Below are positions 17,011 to 26,120 of a DNA stretch of 64,000 nucleotides, piece after piece. This DNA comes from Bradyrhizobium canariense (GTDB lineage: Bacteria > Pseudomonadota > Alphaproteobacteria > Rhizobiales > Xanthobacteraceae). Below the pieces are notes generated by a model that worked only from the letters and a program-made list of their open reading frames with translations, had not been told where the DNA came from and did not search any database. The position numbers were made by a program, and so were the translations under genes. The stretch spans positions 3,658,001 to 3,722,000 of the forward strand of contig NZ_LT629750.1 in the NCBI RefSeq assembly GCF_900105125.1, in the 5' to 3' direction. Numbering within the stretch: position 1 is the first letter of the stretch; the number at the start of each line of letters is the position of its first letter.

Positions 17011-17388
17011 TCAGAAACCGCCCCAGTACGGCGGAATTCCATAATAGCGATGCAACTCGACTTCCTGTGAGCGATCGCCCCAATCGAAATCCTTGTCGGC
17101 ACGAAATGACGGCGCGCGCTTGAGTTCATCGTCGTCGATATCGAGCTGATAGGCTTCGAATTTCGGGTTATAGGTCAGGCGCGCCCACGGCAGGGGAAGC
17201 AAGTTGGTTCCCATGCCGAGGAACCCGCCAAAACTCAGGATCGCGTAAGACACCTTGCCGCTGACCTTGTCGATCATCAGCCGTTCGATATGGCCGATCA
17301 TGTCGCCATTGGGCCGGCGTACCGCGGTGCCCTCGACGCGGTCGCTCGCAATCAACTGGTGTGGTTTGGTCATGACATCACTCATCAT
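17011..17388 (-). CDS. Cytoplasmic PRC-barrel domain protein
   Basis: A 125-aa protein made almost entirely of one PRC-barrel (LIASDRVEGTAVRRPNGD...IERLMIDKVSGKVSYAILSF...GMGTNLLPLPWARL). A C-terminal extension rich in acidic and aromatic residues ends YYGIPPYWGGF. There is no signal peptide. The start at 17388 is preferred to 17394 because AAGGA then sits at proper spacing. A perfect EcfG-type promoter lies 31 bases upstream, implying expression in the general stress response. It is a paralogue in fold, not in sequence detail, of the exported PRC protein at 11954. Confidence 0.87.
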   Translation of the reverse strand: MMSDVMTKPHQLIASDRVEGTAVRRPNGDMIGHIERLMIDKVSGKVSYAILSFGGFLGMGTNLLPLPWARLTYNPKFEAYQLDIDDDELKRAPSFRADKDFDWGDRSQEVELHRYYGIPPYWGGF

Positions 17389-17418
17389 CACCATCCTTGC
17401 GGGTTGATAGGATGAACC

Positions 17419-17443
17419 AACGTGTCAGCCGCACCCCGGTTCC
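17419..17443 (-). promoter_or_regulatory. EcfG-type promoter, perfect match
   Basis: Minus strand: GGAAC, 16 bases, CGTT, identical to the rhizobial general-stress sigma consensus. It sits 31 bases before the PRC-barrel start. Confidence 0.8.
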
Positions 17444-17550
17444 GGCCGCAATGAGCCAAATCAGCGAATGCCACCAGCCAAAACGAAACGATCACCCTCC
17501 CCTTCTGGGAAGGATGATCGCTGCGTGCGCCGTGTGTGCGTCGGCGGGGG

Positions 17551-18174
17551 TCAGGTCTGGTAGTTGATCAGAAGCGACGAGGCTTGCGAACTGCTGTCGC
17601 TGGATGACGTAGCGCTGCCTGTCGCGCCGTAAGATGTGGATAGCGAACTCGATAGCGAATTTTGCAGCGACTGGAGAAACTGCTGGAGGATCTGCTCGGC
17701 AGTGCTGGTCGAACTGTCGGAACTGTCGGTGGAGGACGAACCGGCAGCCGACGACGAACTGTCGCTGGGCGGAGGGCCACCGGCGCCGCCTGGACCACCC
17801 GGACCGCCGGGACCACCTGGCCCACCAGGACCGCCGCCCGATCCGCCCGGACCGTTGGCGAAGGCCGACTGGAACACGCCCTGCAGTTCGGTCCCCTGTT
17901 GCTGGGTCAAATTCCCGCTCGACACTTCGCCGGCAATCAGGCTGTTGATCTTGGACTGGATGTCGCCGGGAGAGGTATTGGCGCCGCCGGTCGAGCCGCT
18001 TGTGCTGCTACTGCCGCTCTGCAACGAAGAGTTGATGTCATTCAGCGCGGAAGACAGTGCACTCTGATCGGATGAGCTGATGGCGCCCGAGTTTACTTCC
18101 GACTGCAACTGGGCCTGGAGGAGTTGGAGAGGCGACTGGTAATTGCTGCCTGAGGTCGCGGAGATTGAGGTCAT
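17551..18174 (-). CDS. Ser/Gly-rich protein with a GPG repeat block
   Basis: A 207-aa low-complexity protein. The N-terminal half (SPLQLLQAQLQSEVNSGAIS, then SSDQSALSSALNDI, and IQSKINSLIAGEVSSGNLTQ) resembles two EF-hand-like helical hairpins without calcium loops. A GGPGGPGGPGG block covers about residues 105-135, then a Ser-rich tail with LQQFLQSLQNSL. It has no classical signal peptide, so secretion, if any, would be by a nonclassical route. The frame is real: codon third positions are GC-rich throughout. It is divergent from the response regulator at 18375. Function is unknown. Confidence 0.75.
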   Translation of the reverse strand: MTSISATSGSNYQSPLQLLQAQLQSEVNSGAISSSDQSALSSALNDINSSLQSGSSSTSGSTGGANTSPGDIQSKINSLIAGEVSSGNLTQQQGTELQGVFQSAFANGPGGSGGGPGGPGGPGGPGGPGGAGGPPPSDSSSSAAGSSSTDSSDSSTSTAEQILQQFLQSLQNSLSSSLSTSYGATGSATSSSDSSSQASSLLINYQT

Positions 18175-18374
18175 GAGCACTCCGAAGGTTCTTGGAAGAC
18201 GCCTTGACGTTAAGGTTAATGATCTTAACAAGACCTTTTTGTTGTCCCAGGAGCATGTTGCCCGGCGTTACGAACATCGCGTCAGAAATATCAGGAAACA
18301 AAAATCCTCAGCCGCCTCCCCCGAATCACAATCAAAGCTCATTCCTGCAAGGCTCAACTGCAAAGGTTCTCTGC

Positions 18375-19121
18375 ATGGCTACGGCAACGCCGAACATCCT
18401 TGTCGTTGAAGACGACCGCGAGACGCGGTCGCTGATCGCAAAATACCTGCGCGGCAATGGCTGCAACGTCGCGGCCGCGACCGACGGACGCGAGATGGCG
18501 CGTGCGATGGCCGACCATCGCGTCGACCTTCTCATCCTCGACGTGATGCTGCCGGGCGAAGACGGCCTCAGCCTGTGCCGCAAGGTGCGCGCGGAGTCGC
18601 AAGTGCCGATCATCATGCTCACGGCGCGCGGTGAGGACGTCGATCGCATTCTCGGTCTGGAAATGGGCGCGGACGACTACCTCGCCAAGCCGTTCAATCC
18701 GCGCGAGCTGCTGGCCCGGATCAACGCCGTGCTTCGCCGCCAGGCCGTCGCCCAGACGGCAAGCGCCACCAACGGCGCGACCGCCCTCACCTTTCTGGGA
18801 TGGCGGATCGATTTCAGGCTGCGCGAGCTGCGCAATCCGGCGGGCGCGCGGGTGGCGATGACCAGCGCCGAGTTCGACCTGCTGCGAACCTTCTGCGAGC
18901 GTCCGGGCCGCGTGCTCTCGCGCGACAGCCTGCTCGACCTCACCCAGGGACGCAACGCCGGTTCGTTCGAACGCAGCATCGACGTGCTGGTCAGCCGCAT
19001 CCGCCGCAAGATCGAAACCGATCCGCAGGAAGCCACCATGATCAAGACGGTGCGCTCCGGCGGCTATATGTTCACCCCCACGGTGGATCCGATTCCGGTA
19101 CCCGCCAACGCCCCGTCATGA
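18375..19121 (+). CDS. OmpR-family response regulator
   Basis: A 248-aa response regulator. The receiver domain (residues 6-120) has acidic pocket residues in VVEDDRE, phosphoacceptor Asp56 (LLILDVMLPGEDG), a TARG segment and Lys in LAKPFNP. The C-terminal winged helix (about 140-235) shows MTSAEFDLLRTFCERPGRVL and RSIDVLVSRIRRKIE. It is paired with the histidine kinase, whose ATG overlaps its TGA (ATGA), so the two are co-translated. The start at 18375 gives the standard short lead before the first strand. Confidence 0.94.
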   Translation: MATATPNILVVEDDRETRSLIAKYLRGNGCNVAAATDGREMARAMADHRVDLLILDVMLPGEDGLSLCRKVRAESQVPIIMLTARGEDVDRILGLEMGADDYLAKPFNPRELLARINAVLRRQAVAQTASATNGATALTFLGWRIDFRLRELRNPAGARVAMTSAEFDLLRTFCERPGRVLSRDSLLDLTQGRNAGSFERSIDVLVSRIRRKIETDPQEATMIKTVRSGGYMFTPTVDPIPVPANAPS

Positions 19122-20452
19122 AGCCGCTTGGCTTCCTGAACCTCAGAGGGATCAGCGGCCAGATCGCGGCATTGGTGGTCGCCTCGATCGTCACGATTCA
19201 CGTTATCATCACCATCATCTTTCTGGTCCACCGGCCGGACCAGATCGACCCGTCGATCGATCGCGGCCACAGCCAGCTCGCCGCATCGGTCCAGCTGCTC
19301 GGCGCCGCGCCCGTCAGCGAACGGCCGCGGCTGTTCGCCGACATTGCGCGGGCGTTTCCGCAACTCGATATCCAGAGCCTTGCATCGGGCCCTGCTGAGG
19401 GCGCCGACGAGCCCGCCAGCATCGATCTGCACATTCTCCATCGCCGCCTCGGCCGCAGCTACCAGATCTTTTCGCTCGCGCACGATGGAGACGTCGACAA
19501 GATCGGTATCGTGCTGCCGGACGGCACGGCGGTTTCAGCCAGGCTTCTGCAGGATTCGAGGCAACGTCCATTCTGGGGCGGACCGTGGCTGACGACATTG
19601 CTGTTCGCCGTCATCAGCCTCACCTTGCTCGGCCTGTGGGCCGCGCGCGCCTTGACGGCGCCGCTGTCTTCATTCGCAAAAGCCGCCGAAGACTTCAGCC
19701 TGAACGGCGCCGCCGCGGCATTGCCCGAACGCGGGCCGGAGGAAATCCGCTCGGTGGCAAAGGCGCTCAACCGGATGCGGCAGCGGATCACGGCTTTGAT
19801 CGACGACCGCACCAAGATGCTGGCCGCCATCAGCCACGACCTGCGCACCCCGATCACCCGGATGCGTCTGCGCTCCGAATTCATCGAGGATGACGGCCAT
19901 CGCAGCCGCATGCTGCACGATCTCGACCAGATGCGCTCGATGCTGGAGTCGGTGCTTTCCTTCCTGCGCAACGACCGCAAGCTCGAATCCATGACGCTGG
20001 TCGATATCGCGACCACGCTGGAGCTGGTCACCGATCAATTCACCGATATGGGACACAAGGTTACTTACGACGGGCCGGAGCACGCCATGGCCACGGTGCG
20101 GCCCGATGACCTGCATCGCACCATCACCAATCTGGTCGAGAACGCGGTCAAGTTCGGCGCACAGACCACGATCCGCCTCATGATGTCGCCGGAGACCGTG
20201 ACGATCGAGGTCGAAGACGATGGTCCCGGCATTTCCGACGCGCGCAAGGAGGTCATGCTCGAGCCGTTCGTGCGCGGCGACGAGGCGCGGAACATGGATG
20301 AAGCCTCAGGCTTCGGTCTCGGCCTTTCGATCGCGCGCACCATCGTACTCGCCCATGGCGGCGAATTCTCGCTTAACGACCGGCAACCGCAGGGATTGAT
20401 CGTTCGCATTCAATTGCCGGTCCGCCAGCAGAGCCGGCAAGCCGCCGCCTAG
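19118..20452 (+). CDS. Sensor histidine kinase
   Basis: A 444-aa EnvZ-like kinase. TM1 is at about residues 15-37, a periplasmic sensor of about 115 residues follows, and TM2 is at about 158-177. HAMP comes next, then HisKA with phosphoacceptor His240 (AAISHDLRTPITRMR). The ATPase domain has an N box (TNLVENAVKFG), a G1 box (VEDDGPGIS) and a G2 box (GFGLGLSIARTIVLAHGG). It is fully intact. The signal is unknown. The Ser/Gly-rich gene divergent from this pair is a candidate target by proximity only. Confidence 0.94.
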   Translation: MKPLGFLNLRGISGQIAALVVASIVTIHVIITIIFLVHRPDQIDPSIDRGHSQLAASVQLLGAAPVSERPRLFADIARAFPQLDIQSLASGPAEGADEPASIDLHILHRRLGRSYQIFSLAHDGDVDKIGIVLPDGTAVSARLLQDSRQRPFWGGPWLTTLLFAVISLTLLGLWAARALTAPLSSFAKAAEDFSLNGAAAALPERGPEEIRSVAKALNRMRQRITALIDDRTKMLAAISHDLRTPITRMRLRSEFIEDDGHRSRMLHDLDQMRSMLESVLSFLRNDRKLESMTLVDIATTLELVTDQFTDMGHKVTYDGPEHAMATVRPDDLHRTITNLVENAVKFGAQTTIRLMMSPETVTIEVEDDGPGISDARKEVMLEPFVRGDEARNMDEASGFGLGLSIARTIVLAHGGEFSLNDRQPQGLIVRIQLPVRQQSRQAAA

Positions 20453-20463
20453 GCTGCGAGCGC

Positions 20464-20664
20464 TTAAGCTGCGATCGGTTCGCGATCCGATTGCTTCTCA
20501 TCGAAGAAAGCCACCGCCTCGAACCGGTAGTCGCAGGCGCGGCAATACCAGAGATATGCGGTGCGATGCGGACCCGCTTCGATCCAGTCCGGAGATGCGA
20601 TCGGCTTGCCGCATTGTGCGCAGGGGTTTCCGCGAGGAAAATTACTGAAGTCTGCTCGAGCCAT
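20464..20664 (-). CDS. Small zinc-ribbon protein
   Basis: A 66-aa protein with two Cys pairs (PCAQCGKP and WYCRACDYRF), the layout of a zinc ribbon. The aromatic segment AGPHRTAYLWYC lies between them. GGGAGG six bases before the ATG at 20664 fixes the start. Its stop is 11 bases from the end of the convergent histidine kinase. Possible nucleic-acid or protein binding; the specific role is unknown. Confidence 0.75.
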   Translation of the reverse strand: MARADFSNFPRGNPCAQCGKPIASPDWIEAGPHRTAYLWYCRACDYRFEAVAFFDEKQSDREPIAA

Positions 20665-20855
20665 GCGAACCTCCCTTTTGCGCGTTTGTTTTTGCAAACA
20701 AATTGGACAGCTTTGCTGCCGGAACGTCGATGCATCGTGATCTTCACCATGCATTACGTCTTTAAAGCGCCGATTACAGCATATCCCAAATACGATCCAT
20801 TGTCTCGCGACGATGCAGCGCAGCCGCCGCGTAAATTCTGTTTCAAGATTTTATT

Positions 20856-22346
20856 TTATTTTAACTTTGGATCGATCACGGGTTCGACGGTGTGCACCGC
20901 ACCCGGCTTGCGAACATGAATCGTGGCGATGTCGTCGGCATAGACTTTCTGCCAGCCGTCCATGTGATCGAGCAATTTGGTCGCCGCACTCTGCGTGCGC
21001 ATCAGGGTCGCCTCGATCTTGTACTCGTCGAGCAGGCGGAACAGGTTTTCCGGTTCCATCAATCCGCTGGCGGCGTTGTGATCGACAAAGAATTTCTCGC
21101 CATAGAGTTCGGTTCGGCCGTCGATGAACGTCGGGACGCCGTTGGCGATCAGATAGGCGCCGAAATCATAGTCGTTAAACACGCGCGTAAAGTTGAATTT
21201 CTTCAGCTCGGTGACGGCCGCGACCGGCGCCCCGTGGGGATGCGGCTCGAAGCGGTGCACGGACGCGTAAGCTACCGTTCCCGCCATCAATGCGATCGCG
21301 ACGCTGGCGAACAGCACGCTGCGCGCCGGCACTACCTGCGAAACGGAACCCTCGGCGCCGCCGATCTGCTTCGCCAGCGGGGCCGCCAGAACCAACGGCG
21401 CCAGCAGCGCCAGAATTTCAGCGGCGCGTTCCTGGGCCAGCGCCATATGCAACAATCCCAGCAGCAGCACGATGCGCATCGGCGGCAGTTTGATGCCGCG
21501 CAGCAGCGCCAGCCCGATCCCCAACAGCAGGCAGATCTCGAGCGGGCCGATACTGCCGAAATCCGCGGGCTTCCATTCCATGATCAGCGGCAGCGCGCTA
21601 CCAAGCGCAAGGATCTTTCGCGATGCCAGCAGCGAGTCCCAGCCATAGGGCGTGCAGCAGCTTGCCGCCAGCGCCGCGGCGGCAAACAACCCCCATCGCA
21701 GCAGAAGCGATTTCTGCGCCGCCTCCGGCGCGCCCAATATCGCATCGAGCGCGACGGGCGCGATCAGCACCAGCCCGAACACAAAGCCGCCATGCAGATT
21801 GGCCCAGAGCGCCATCAGCGGCAGCAGCCAAAATGACGGCACGCCGCGCCGATCGGCGGCCGCGATCAATCCGCCGAACCACATCACCATGACCGGCATC
21901 GCCAGCACATGCGGCCGCGCCAGAAGGTGCGGCACGGTCAGCGCCAATGCTGCGGCCACAAACACCAGCGTGGTGCTTTCGGCCAGGCGTCGGCTTAAAG
22001 ATTTGGCGAGCAGCGCAAACGTCGCCGCGATCGCGCCCGAGGCGAGCACCACCGGCCCGCTCCAGCCCGCAACCGCATAGGCTTTGGCGTAGAGCACCTG
22101 CGCCAGCCATTGCGTCGAAATCCAGGGCTGGCCGCGCATGGTGAAGGAATAGACATCGGTTTGCGGCACCGCGTGATGGTCGATGATCCACTGCCCGACC
22201 GCGATCTGCCACATCGTATCGGGGTCGATCAGCAGCCGGTTTCCTGCCAAGAGGAACAGCGCATAGACGCCGATGCCGACCCATAGCGGCGTCAGCCCGC
22301 GCCCAGCGCTGGCGTCTTGGGTGATATCAGCAACCGACATGGTCAT
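20856..22346 (-). CDS. Polytopic membrane protein of unknown function
   Basis: A 496-aa inner-membrane protein with about 10-12 hydrophobic helices. The conserved-looking motif IDPDTMWQIAVGQWIIDH follows the first helix. A large soluble C-terminal segment contains FNDYDFGAYLIANG and FIDGRTELYGEKFF. This architecture resembles GT-C-like glycosyltransferase or related hypothetical membrane proteins (an acidic motif in the first external loop), but I cannot assign a reaction. Two closely spaced ATGs (22346, 22340) could serve. An AT-rich segment precedes the convergent side at 20755-20855. Confidence 0.75.
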   Translation of the reverse strand: MTMSVADITQDASAGRGLTPLWVGIGVYALFLLAGNRLLIDPDTMWQIAVGQWIIDHHAVPQTDVYSFTMRGQPWISTQWLAQVLYAKAYAVAGWSGPVVLASGAIAATFALLAKSLSRRLAESTTLVFVAAALALTVPHLLARPHVLAMPVMVMWFGGLIAAADRRGVPSFWLLPLMALWANLHGGFVFGLVLIAPVALDAILGAPEAAQKSLLLRWGLFAAAALAASCCTPYGWDSLLASRKILALGSALPLIMEWKPADFGSIGPLEICLLLGIGLALLRGIKLPPMRIVLLLGLLHMALAQERAAEILALLAPLVLAAPLAKQIGGAEGSVSQVVPARSVLFASVAIALMAGTVAYASVHRFEPHPHGAPVAAVTELKKFNFTRVFNDYDFGAYLIANGVPTFIDGRTELYGEKFFVDHNAASGLMEPENLFRLLDEYKIEATLMRTQSAATKLLDHMDGWQKVYADDIATIHVRKPGAVHTVEPVIDPKLK

Positions 22347-22553
22347 GGGCGCGGCCGGATTTTTCAGGGATTTGCCGGGATCAAGCCCCCCAAAGAAGCA
22401 TGCCAGGCCATAATTCTTGGTAAATCGGCCGGGATGGATATGCGGTAGACGCATGGCAAAGCCGGGATTTGGCCACATCGCCGCCCGGCGATTGCAACAA
22501 TTGTGGCGCCTCAAAGGTTCGACGACACATTGCGACACAAAGGCTATCAGCCC

Positions 22554-23087
22554 ATGCAACGCCTGCTATCGCTCTCCTGCCTCGCCATCCTGGCGGCATT
22601 GCTCATTCCCGGCATCGCGCAGGCGCAGCAGCACCGGGAATATGACGAGCTGGTCGCCAGCCATGCCCGCGCCAACGGGGTGCCTGAAGCGCTGGTGCAT
22701 CGCGTGATCGTGCGCGAAAGCCGCTATCAGCCCGGGCTGGTCGGGCGCGGCGGGGCCATCGGGCTGATGCAGATCAAGCTCGCGACCGCGCGCAGCCTTG
22801 GCTACACCGGCGACGCCGCCGGACTGCGCGATCCCAACACCAATCTCACTTACGCGGTGAAGTACCTCGCCGGTGCCTACCGCGCTGCAAACGGTGACCA
22901 TAATCGGGCCGTCCATTACTATGCGGCTGGATACTACTATGCCGCCAAGCGCCAGCGGCTGGACCACAGGAAACATCCCGAACCGCTGCTTGCAGGTGCA
23001 CCGCTGCAACTGGTTGACCCCGCCGATGCCAACGCCGAGCAGGTTCCTGCATTGCAAGAGGGTGCCAACGACGCGAACGCGCGTTGA
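22554..23087 (+). CDS. Lytic transglycosylase, SLT family
   Basis: A 177-aa periplasmic peptidoglycan lyase. It has a signal peptide (QRLLSLSCLAILAALLIPGIAQA) and an SLT (family 1) domain over about residues 30-125. The catalytic Glu is in VIVRESRYQPG, followed by GAIGLMQIKLATARSLGY and DPNTNLTYAVKYLAG. A short acidic Ala-rich tail ends the chain. It stands between the divergent membrane protein and the TPP riboswitch, only about 25 bases before the latter, but is not part of thiamine synthesis. Confidence 0.9.
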   Translation: MQRLLSLSCLAILAALLIPGIAQAQQHREYDELVASHARANGVPEALVHRVIVRESRYQPGLVGRGGAIGLMQIKLATARSLGYTGDAAGLRDPNTNLTYAVKYLAGAYRAANGDHNRAVHYYAAGYYYAAKRQRLDHRKHPEPLLAGAPLQLVDPADANAEQVPALQEGANDANAR

Positions 23088-23112
23088 CACGTCAAACCAT
23101 CGGCTTACATTA

Positions 23113-23234
23113 AGACCGTTCCGAGGGGAGCTCCGATGAGGAGCTGAGAGACCGCACGCTCAAATCCTGTTCGCAGGCTGCGAGACCGCGGTGACCCTTT
23201 GAACCTGATCCGGGTCATGCCGGCGAAGGGACAG
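23113..23234 (+). promoter_or_regulatory. TPP riboswitch (THI element)
   Basis: The leader of the thi operon carries the THI-box hallmarks in order: GAGGGGAGC, GGAGCTGAGAG, and GACCCTTTGAACCTGATC followed by CGGGTCATGCCGGCGAAGG. The first ThiO codon begins three bases past the element. In proteobacteria, TPP binding usually sequesters the ribosome site, so translation control is likely. The call rests on strong primary-sequence matches. Confidence 0.95.
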
Positions 23235-23236
23235 GG

Positions 23237-24277
23237 ATGTACCAGAGTTCGAAGATACAGCGCGGGCAATCGCCCGTCGCCCAGCGGGGGCAATCCTCCG
23301 TATCCATCATCGGCGCAGGCGTTGCGGGCGCCTGGCAGGCTCTGCTGTTCGCGCAAGCCGGCCACGCCGTTACGCTGCACGAGCGCAGCGACGCGGCGAT
23401 GACGCAATCCACCAGCCACTGGGCCGGCGGCATGCTCGCACCATATTGCGAGGCCGAGGTCTCGGAGCCGGTGATCTTCCGGCTCGGCCTGCGCTCGCTC
23501 GATCTCTGGCGCGAGAATTTTCCGCAGACCCCGTTCAACGGCTCGCTGGTGGTGGCGCATCCGCGCGACCGCGCCGATTTCGAACGATTTGCGAAGCTGA
23601 CCTCCGGCCATCGCCGGCTCGACGCCGCGGCCATGAGCGAGCTTGAGCCCGCGCTCGAAGGCCGCTTCCGCGACGGGCTGTTTTATCCTGATGAAGGCCA
23701 TGTTGAGCCGCGGCGCCTGCTGCCGCAATTGCATGCCCGCATCGCAGCGGCCGGCGGCACCATCCGGTTTGACAGCGAAGCCAGCCCCGAGGAATGCGAC
23801 GGCATCGTAATCGATTGCCGCGGGCTCTCCGCGCGCGATACCCAGCCCGGGCTGCGCGGCGTCAAGGGCGAGATCATCATCGTCGAAACCGGCGAGATCG
23901 AATTTTCACGCCCCATTCGGCTGATCCATCCGCGCTGGCCGCTCTACATCATTCCCCGCGAAGACCATCAATTCATGATCGGCGCCACCTCGATCGAGGC
24001 CGAGGATCGCGGCGTCAGCGTGCGCTCGGCGCTGGAACTGCTGAGCGCGGCTTACGCGGTGCATCCGGCCTTCGCCGAAGCGCGCATCGTGGAATTCGGC
24101 TCCGGCCTGCGCCCGGCCTTTGCCGACAATCTGCCGCGGATCGCGATCGACGGCCGCACGATCGAGGTCAACGGACTTTACCGCCACGGTTTCCTGCTGG
24201 CGCCGGCACTGGCGGAACTGACGCTCGGCTATGTCGAGCGCGGCGTGATCGACAACGAGGTGATGCAATGCGCGTGA
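23237..24277 (+). CDS. thiO: Glycine oxidase ThiO
   Basis: A 346-aa FAD-dependent amine oxidase of the DAO family. ThiO converts glycine to the imine (dehydroglycine) used to build the thiamine thiazole. The FAD-binding motif is SVSIIGAGVAGAWQALLFAQ after a 20-residue lead. HWAGGMLAPYCEAE and GLYRHGFLLAPALAEL are typical ThiO segments. It is the first gene after the TPP riboswitch. The ThiS start lies inside its last codons (10-base overlap), showing translational coupling. Confidence 0.95.
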   Translation: MYQSSKIQRGQSPVAQRGQSSVSIIGAGVAGAWQALLFAQAGHAVTLHERSDAAMTQSTSHWAGGMLAPYCEAEVSEPVIFRLGLRSLDLWRENFPQTPFNGSLVVAHPRDRADFERFAKLTSGHRRLDAAAMSELEPALEGRFRDGLFYPDEGHVEPRRLLPQLHARIAAAGGTIRFDSEASPEECDGIVIDCRGLSARDTQPGLRGVKGEIIIVETGEIEFSRPIRLIHPRWPLYIIPREDHQFMIGATSIEAEDRGVSVRSALELLSAAYAVHPAFAEARIVEFGSGLRPAFADNLPRIAIDGRTIEVNGLYRHGFLLAPALAELTLGYVERGVIDNEVMQCA

Positions 24278-24465
24278 TCGTCAACGGCGAACAGCGCGAG
24301 ATCAACGCGCAGCGCGTAGACGCGCTGTTGAGCGAGCTCGAATATGAGGGCACGCATTTTGCGATCGCGCTGAATTACGACGTGCTGCCGCGCAGCCGCT
24401 GGGCCGAGACGGCGTTGAAAAGCGGCGACGAGATCGAGATCATCACGCCGCGGCAGGGAGGGTGA
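24268..24465 (+). CDS. thiS: Sulfur carrier protein ThiS
   Basis: A 65-aa ubiquitin-fold sulfur carrier. It opens MRVIVNGEQREI and ends in the required C-terminal Gly-Gly (ITPRQGG), the site of thiocarboxylate formation. The ATG overlaps the end of thiO. It donates sulfur to ThiG in thiazole formation. A long repeat-containing spacer separates it from thiG. Confidence 0.94.
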   Translation: MRVIVNGEQREINAQRVDALLSELEYEGTHFAIALNYDVLPRSRWAETALKSGDEIEIITPRQGG

Positions 24466-24490
24466 TGGCATGATGGCGCATCAAATTAAG

Positions 24491-24526
24491 CCGTCATCGC
24501 CCGGCTTGACCGGGCGATCCAGTACG
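24491..24526. repeat. Truncated repeat of the GTCATC-CCCG family
   Basis: CGTCATCGCCCGGCTTGACC followed by GGGCGATCCAGTACG is the left end of the family seen complete at 33944-34044 and 36354-36456. It is cut off by the next repeat. Confidence 0.6.
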
Positions 24527-24542
24527 CCGCGGCTCCTCGGTC

Positions 24543-24670
24543 GTCATTCCGGGGCGCGCGTCGGCGTAAACTACGATGTGCAATTGCACATCGGAGAATC
24601 TCGCGGACACAAATTCTCAAATCACTTCGAGATTCCGGATCGGTCCGCGCTGCGGACCGTCCGGAATGAC
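24543..24670. repeat. GTCATTCCGG palindromic repeat, copy 1 (thiS-thiG spacer)
   Basis: A repeat bounded by GTCATTCCGG and CCGGAATGAC with inner hairpins; the right half contains CGAGATTCCGGATCGGTCC. It is longer than the other copies (26121-26220, 54743-54835, 55295-55387). It is transcribed with the operon. Confidence 0.85.
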
Positions 24671-24681
24671 GGGGACATTAG

Positions 24682-25464
24682 ATGCTGAACTTCTACGGCC
24701 GCGAATTTTCCTCCCGCCTGCTGATCGGCAGCGCGCTGTATCCGTCGCCCGCGATCATGCAGGCGGCGATCCGCGCCTCCGGCGCCGGCATCGTCACGGT
24801 GTCGCTGCGGCGCGAATCCGCCGGCGGCAAGACCGGCGACGCCTTCTGGTCGCTGATCCGCGAGCTCGATGTCACGGTGCTGCCGAACACCGCGGGCTGC
24901 CGCAGCGTGCGCGAGGCGGTGACCACGGCCAAGCTCGCGCGCGAATTGTTCGGCACCAGCTGGATCAAGCTCGAGGTGATCGCCGACAACGACACGCTGC
25001 AGCCCGACGTGATCGGGCTGGTCGAAGCCGCATCACACCTGATCAAGGACGGTTTTGAGGTGTTCCCCTATTGCACCGAGGATCTCGGCGTCGCGATGCG
25101 GCTGGTCGATGCCGGCTGCAAGGTGGTGATGCCGTGGGCAGCGCCGATCGGCAGCGCCAAGGGCATCATCAACCGCGATGCGCTGAAGCTGTTGCGCGAC
25201 CGGCTGCCGGATATCACGCTGGTGGTCGATGCTGGTCTCGGCGCGCCGTCGCATGCCGCGCATGCGCTCGAACTCGGCTACGACGCGGTACTGCTCAACA
25301 CCGCGATTGCGAAAGCCGCCGATCCCATCGCGATGGCCAACGCATTCCGCTTGGGCGTCGAGGCCGGACGCACCGCTTACGAGGCTGGGCTGATGGAAGC
25401 CCGCGACTTCGCCTCCCCTTCCACTCCAGTCATTGGGACACCGTTCTGGCATGCCGTATCCTGA
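24682..25464 (+). CDS. thiG: Thiazole synthase ThiG
   Basis: A 260-aa TIM-barrel thiazole synthase that joins DXP, dehydroglycine and ThiS-thiocarboxylate. The Schiff-base Lys is at 96 ([12 protein letters not shown]). Family segments such as [40 protein letters not shown] and [17 protein letters not shown] are all present. The start comes only 11 bases after a palindromic repeat and has no strong ribosome site, so coupling to upstream translation is doubtful. Its end overlaps thiE by 14 bases. Confidence 0.95.
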   Translation: MLNFYGREFSSRLLIGSALYPSPAIMQAAIRASGAGIVTVSLRRESAGGKTGDAFWSLIRELDVTVLPNTAGCRSVREAVTTAKLARELFGTSWIKLEVIADNDTLQPDVIGLVEAASHLIKDGFEVFPYCTEDLGVAMRLVDAGCKVVMPWAAPIGSAKGIINRDALKLLRDRLPDITLVVDAGLGAPSHAAHALELGYDAVLLNTAIAKAADPIAMANAFRLGVEAGRTAYEAGLMEARDFASPSTPVIGTPFWHAVS

Positions 25465-26104
25465 TCGCGACGCGTATCCCGATCGCCACGCGTATCCCGA
25501 TCGCTTTTATCCTGTCGTCGACAGCGTCGCCTGGGTCGCGCGGCTGGCCGCGCTCGGCGTCGGCACGGTGCAGTTGCGCGCCAAGAATCTCGACGACGCC
25601 GGGGCGCTGCAGATCGTAACCGACGCGCTCGCAGCAACCGCCGGCACCAACACCAAACTCGTGGTCAATGATTACTGGCGTGCGGCGATCGTCGCCGGCG
25701 CCAAACATCTGCATCTCGGCCAGGAAGATTTAGCTGATCTTGTCGATGCGGACCTGAAAGCGATCCGCGACGCCGGATTGACGCTCGGCATCTCCACCCA
25801 TGACGACGAGGAACTCGCGACCGCGTTGCGTGCCAATCCGGATTACATCGCACTGGGGCCGATCTTTCCGACCACACTGAAATCGATGCGCTTCGCGCCG
25901 CAGGGCATCCCGAAGATCACCGAATGGAAAAAGCGCGTCGGCGACATTCCGCTGGTTGCGATCGGCGGCATCAAGCTGGAGCAGGCCGCGGCAATTTTCG
26001 CCGCCGGCGCCGATTCCATCGCCGTCGTCAGCGACGTCACCCAGAATGCCGACCCCGACGCGCGCGTTCGCGCCTGGCTCGGCCAAAACGCGGAGGCCGC
26101 GTGA
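25451..26104 (+). CDS. thiE: Thiamine phosphate synthase ThiE
   Basis: A 217-aa TIM-barrel enzyme that couples HMP-PP with thiazole phosphate. The core has [13 protein letters not shown] (phosphate site), [12 protein letters not shown] (ND motif), HLHLGQEDL and [19 protein letters not shown] and a second phosphate motif are at the C-terminus. The N-terminus is unusual: [16 protein letters not shown], three copies of a YPDR unit from an 18-base tandem repeat at 25456-25505. ATG 25451 lies inside the end of thiG. Confidence 0.93.
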   Translation: MPYPDRDAYPDRHAYPDRFYPVVDSVAWVARLAALGVGTVQLRAKNLDDAGALQIVTDALAATAGTNTKLVVNDYWRAAIVAGAKHLHLGQEDLADLVDADLKAIRDAGLTLGISTHDDEELATALRANPDYIALGPIFPTTLKSMRFAPQGIPKITEWKKRVGDIPLVAIGGIKLEQAAAIFAAGADSIAVVSDVTQNADPDARVRAWLGQNAEAA

Positions 26105-26120
26105 AAAATCTACCCTCAAC

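Noticed and set aside
25456..25505. 18-base tandem repeats in thiE as a CRISPR-like array
   Set aside because: The units are directly adjacent without spacers and are in the reading frame of thiE.
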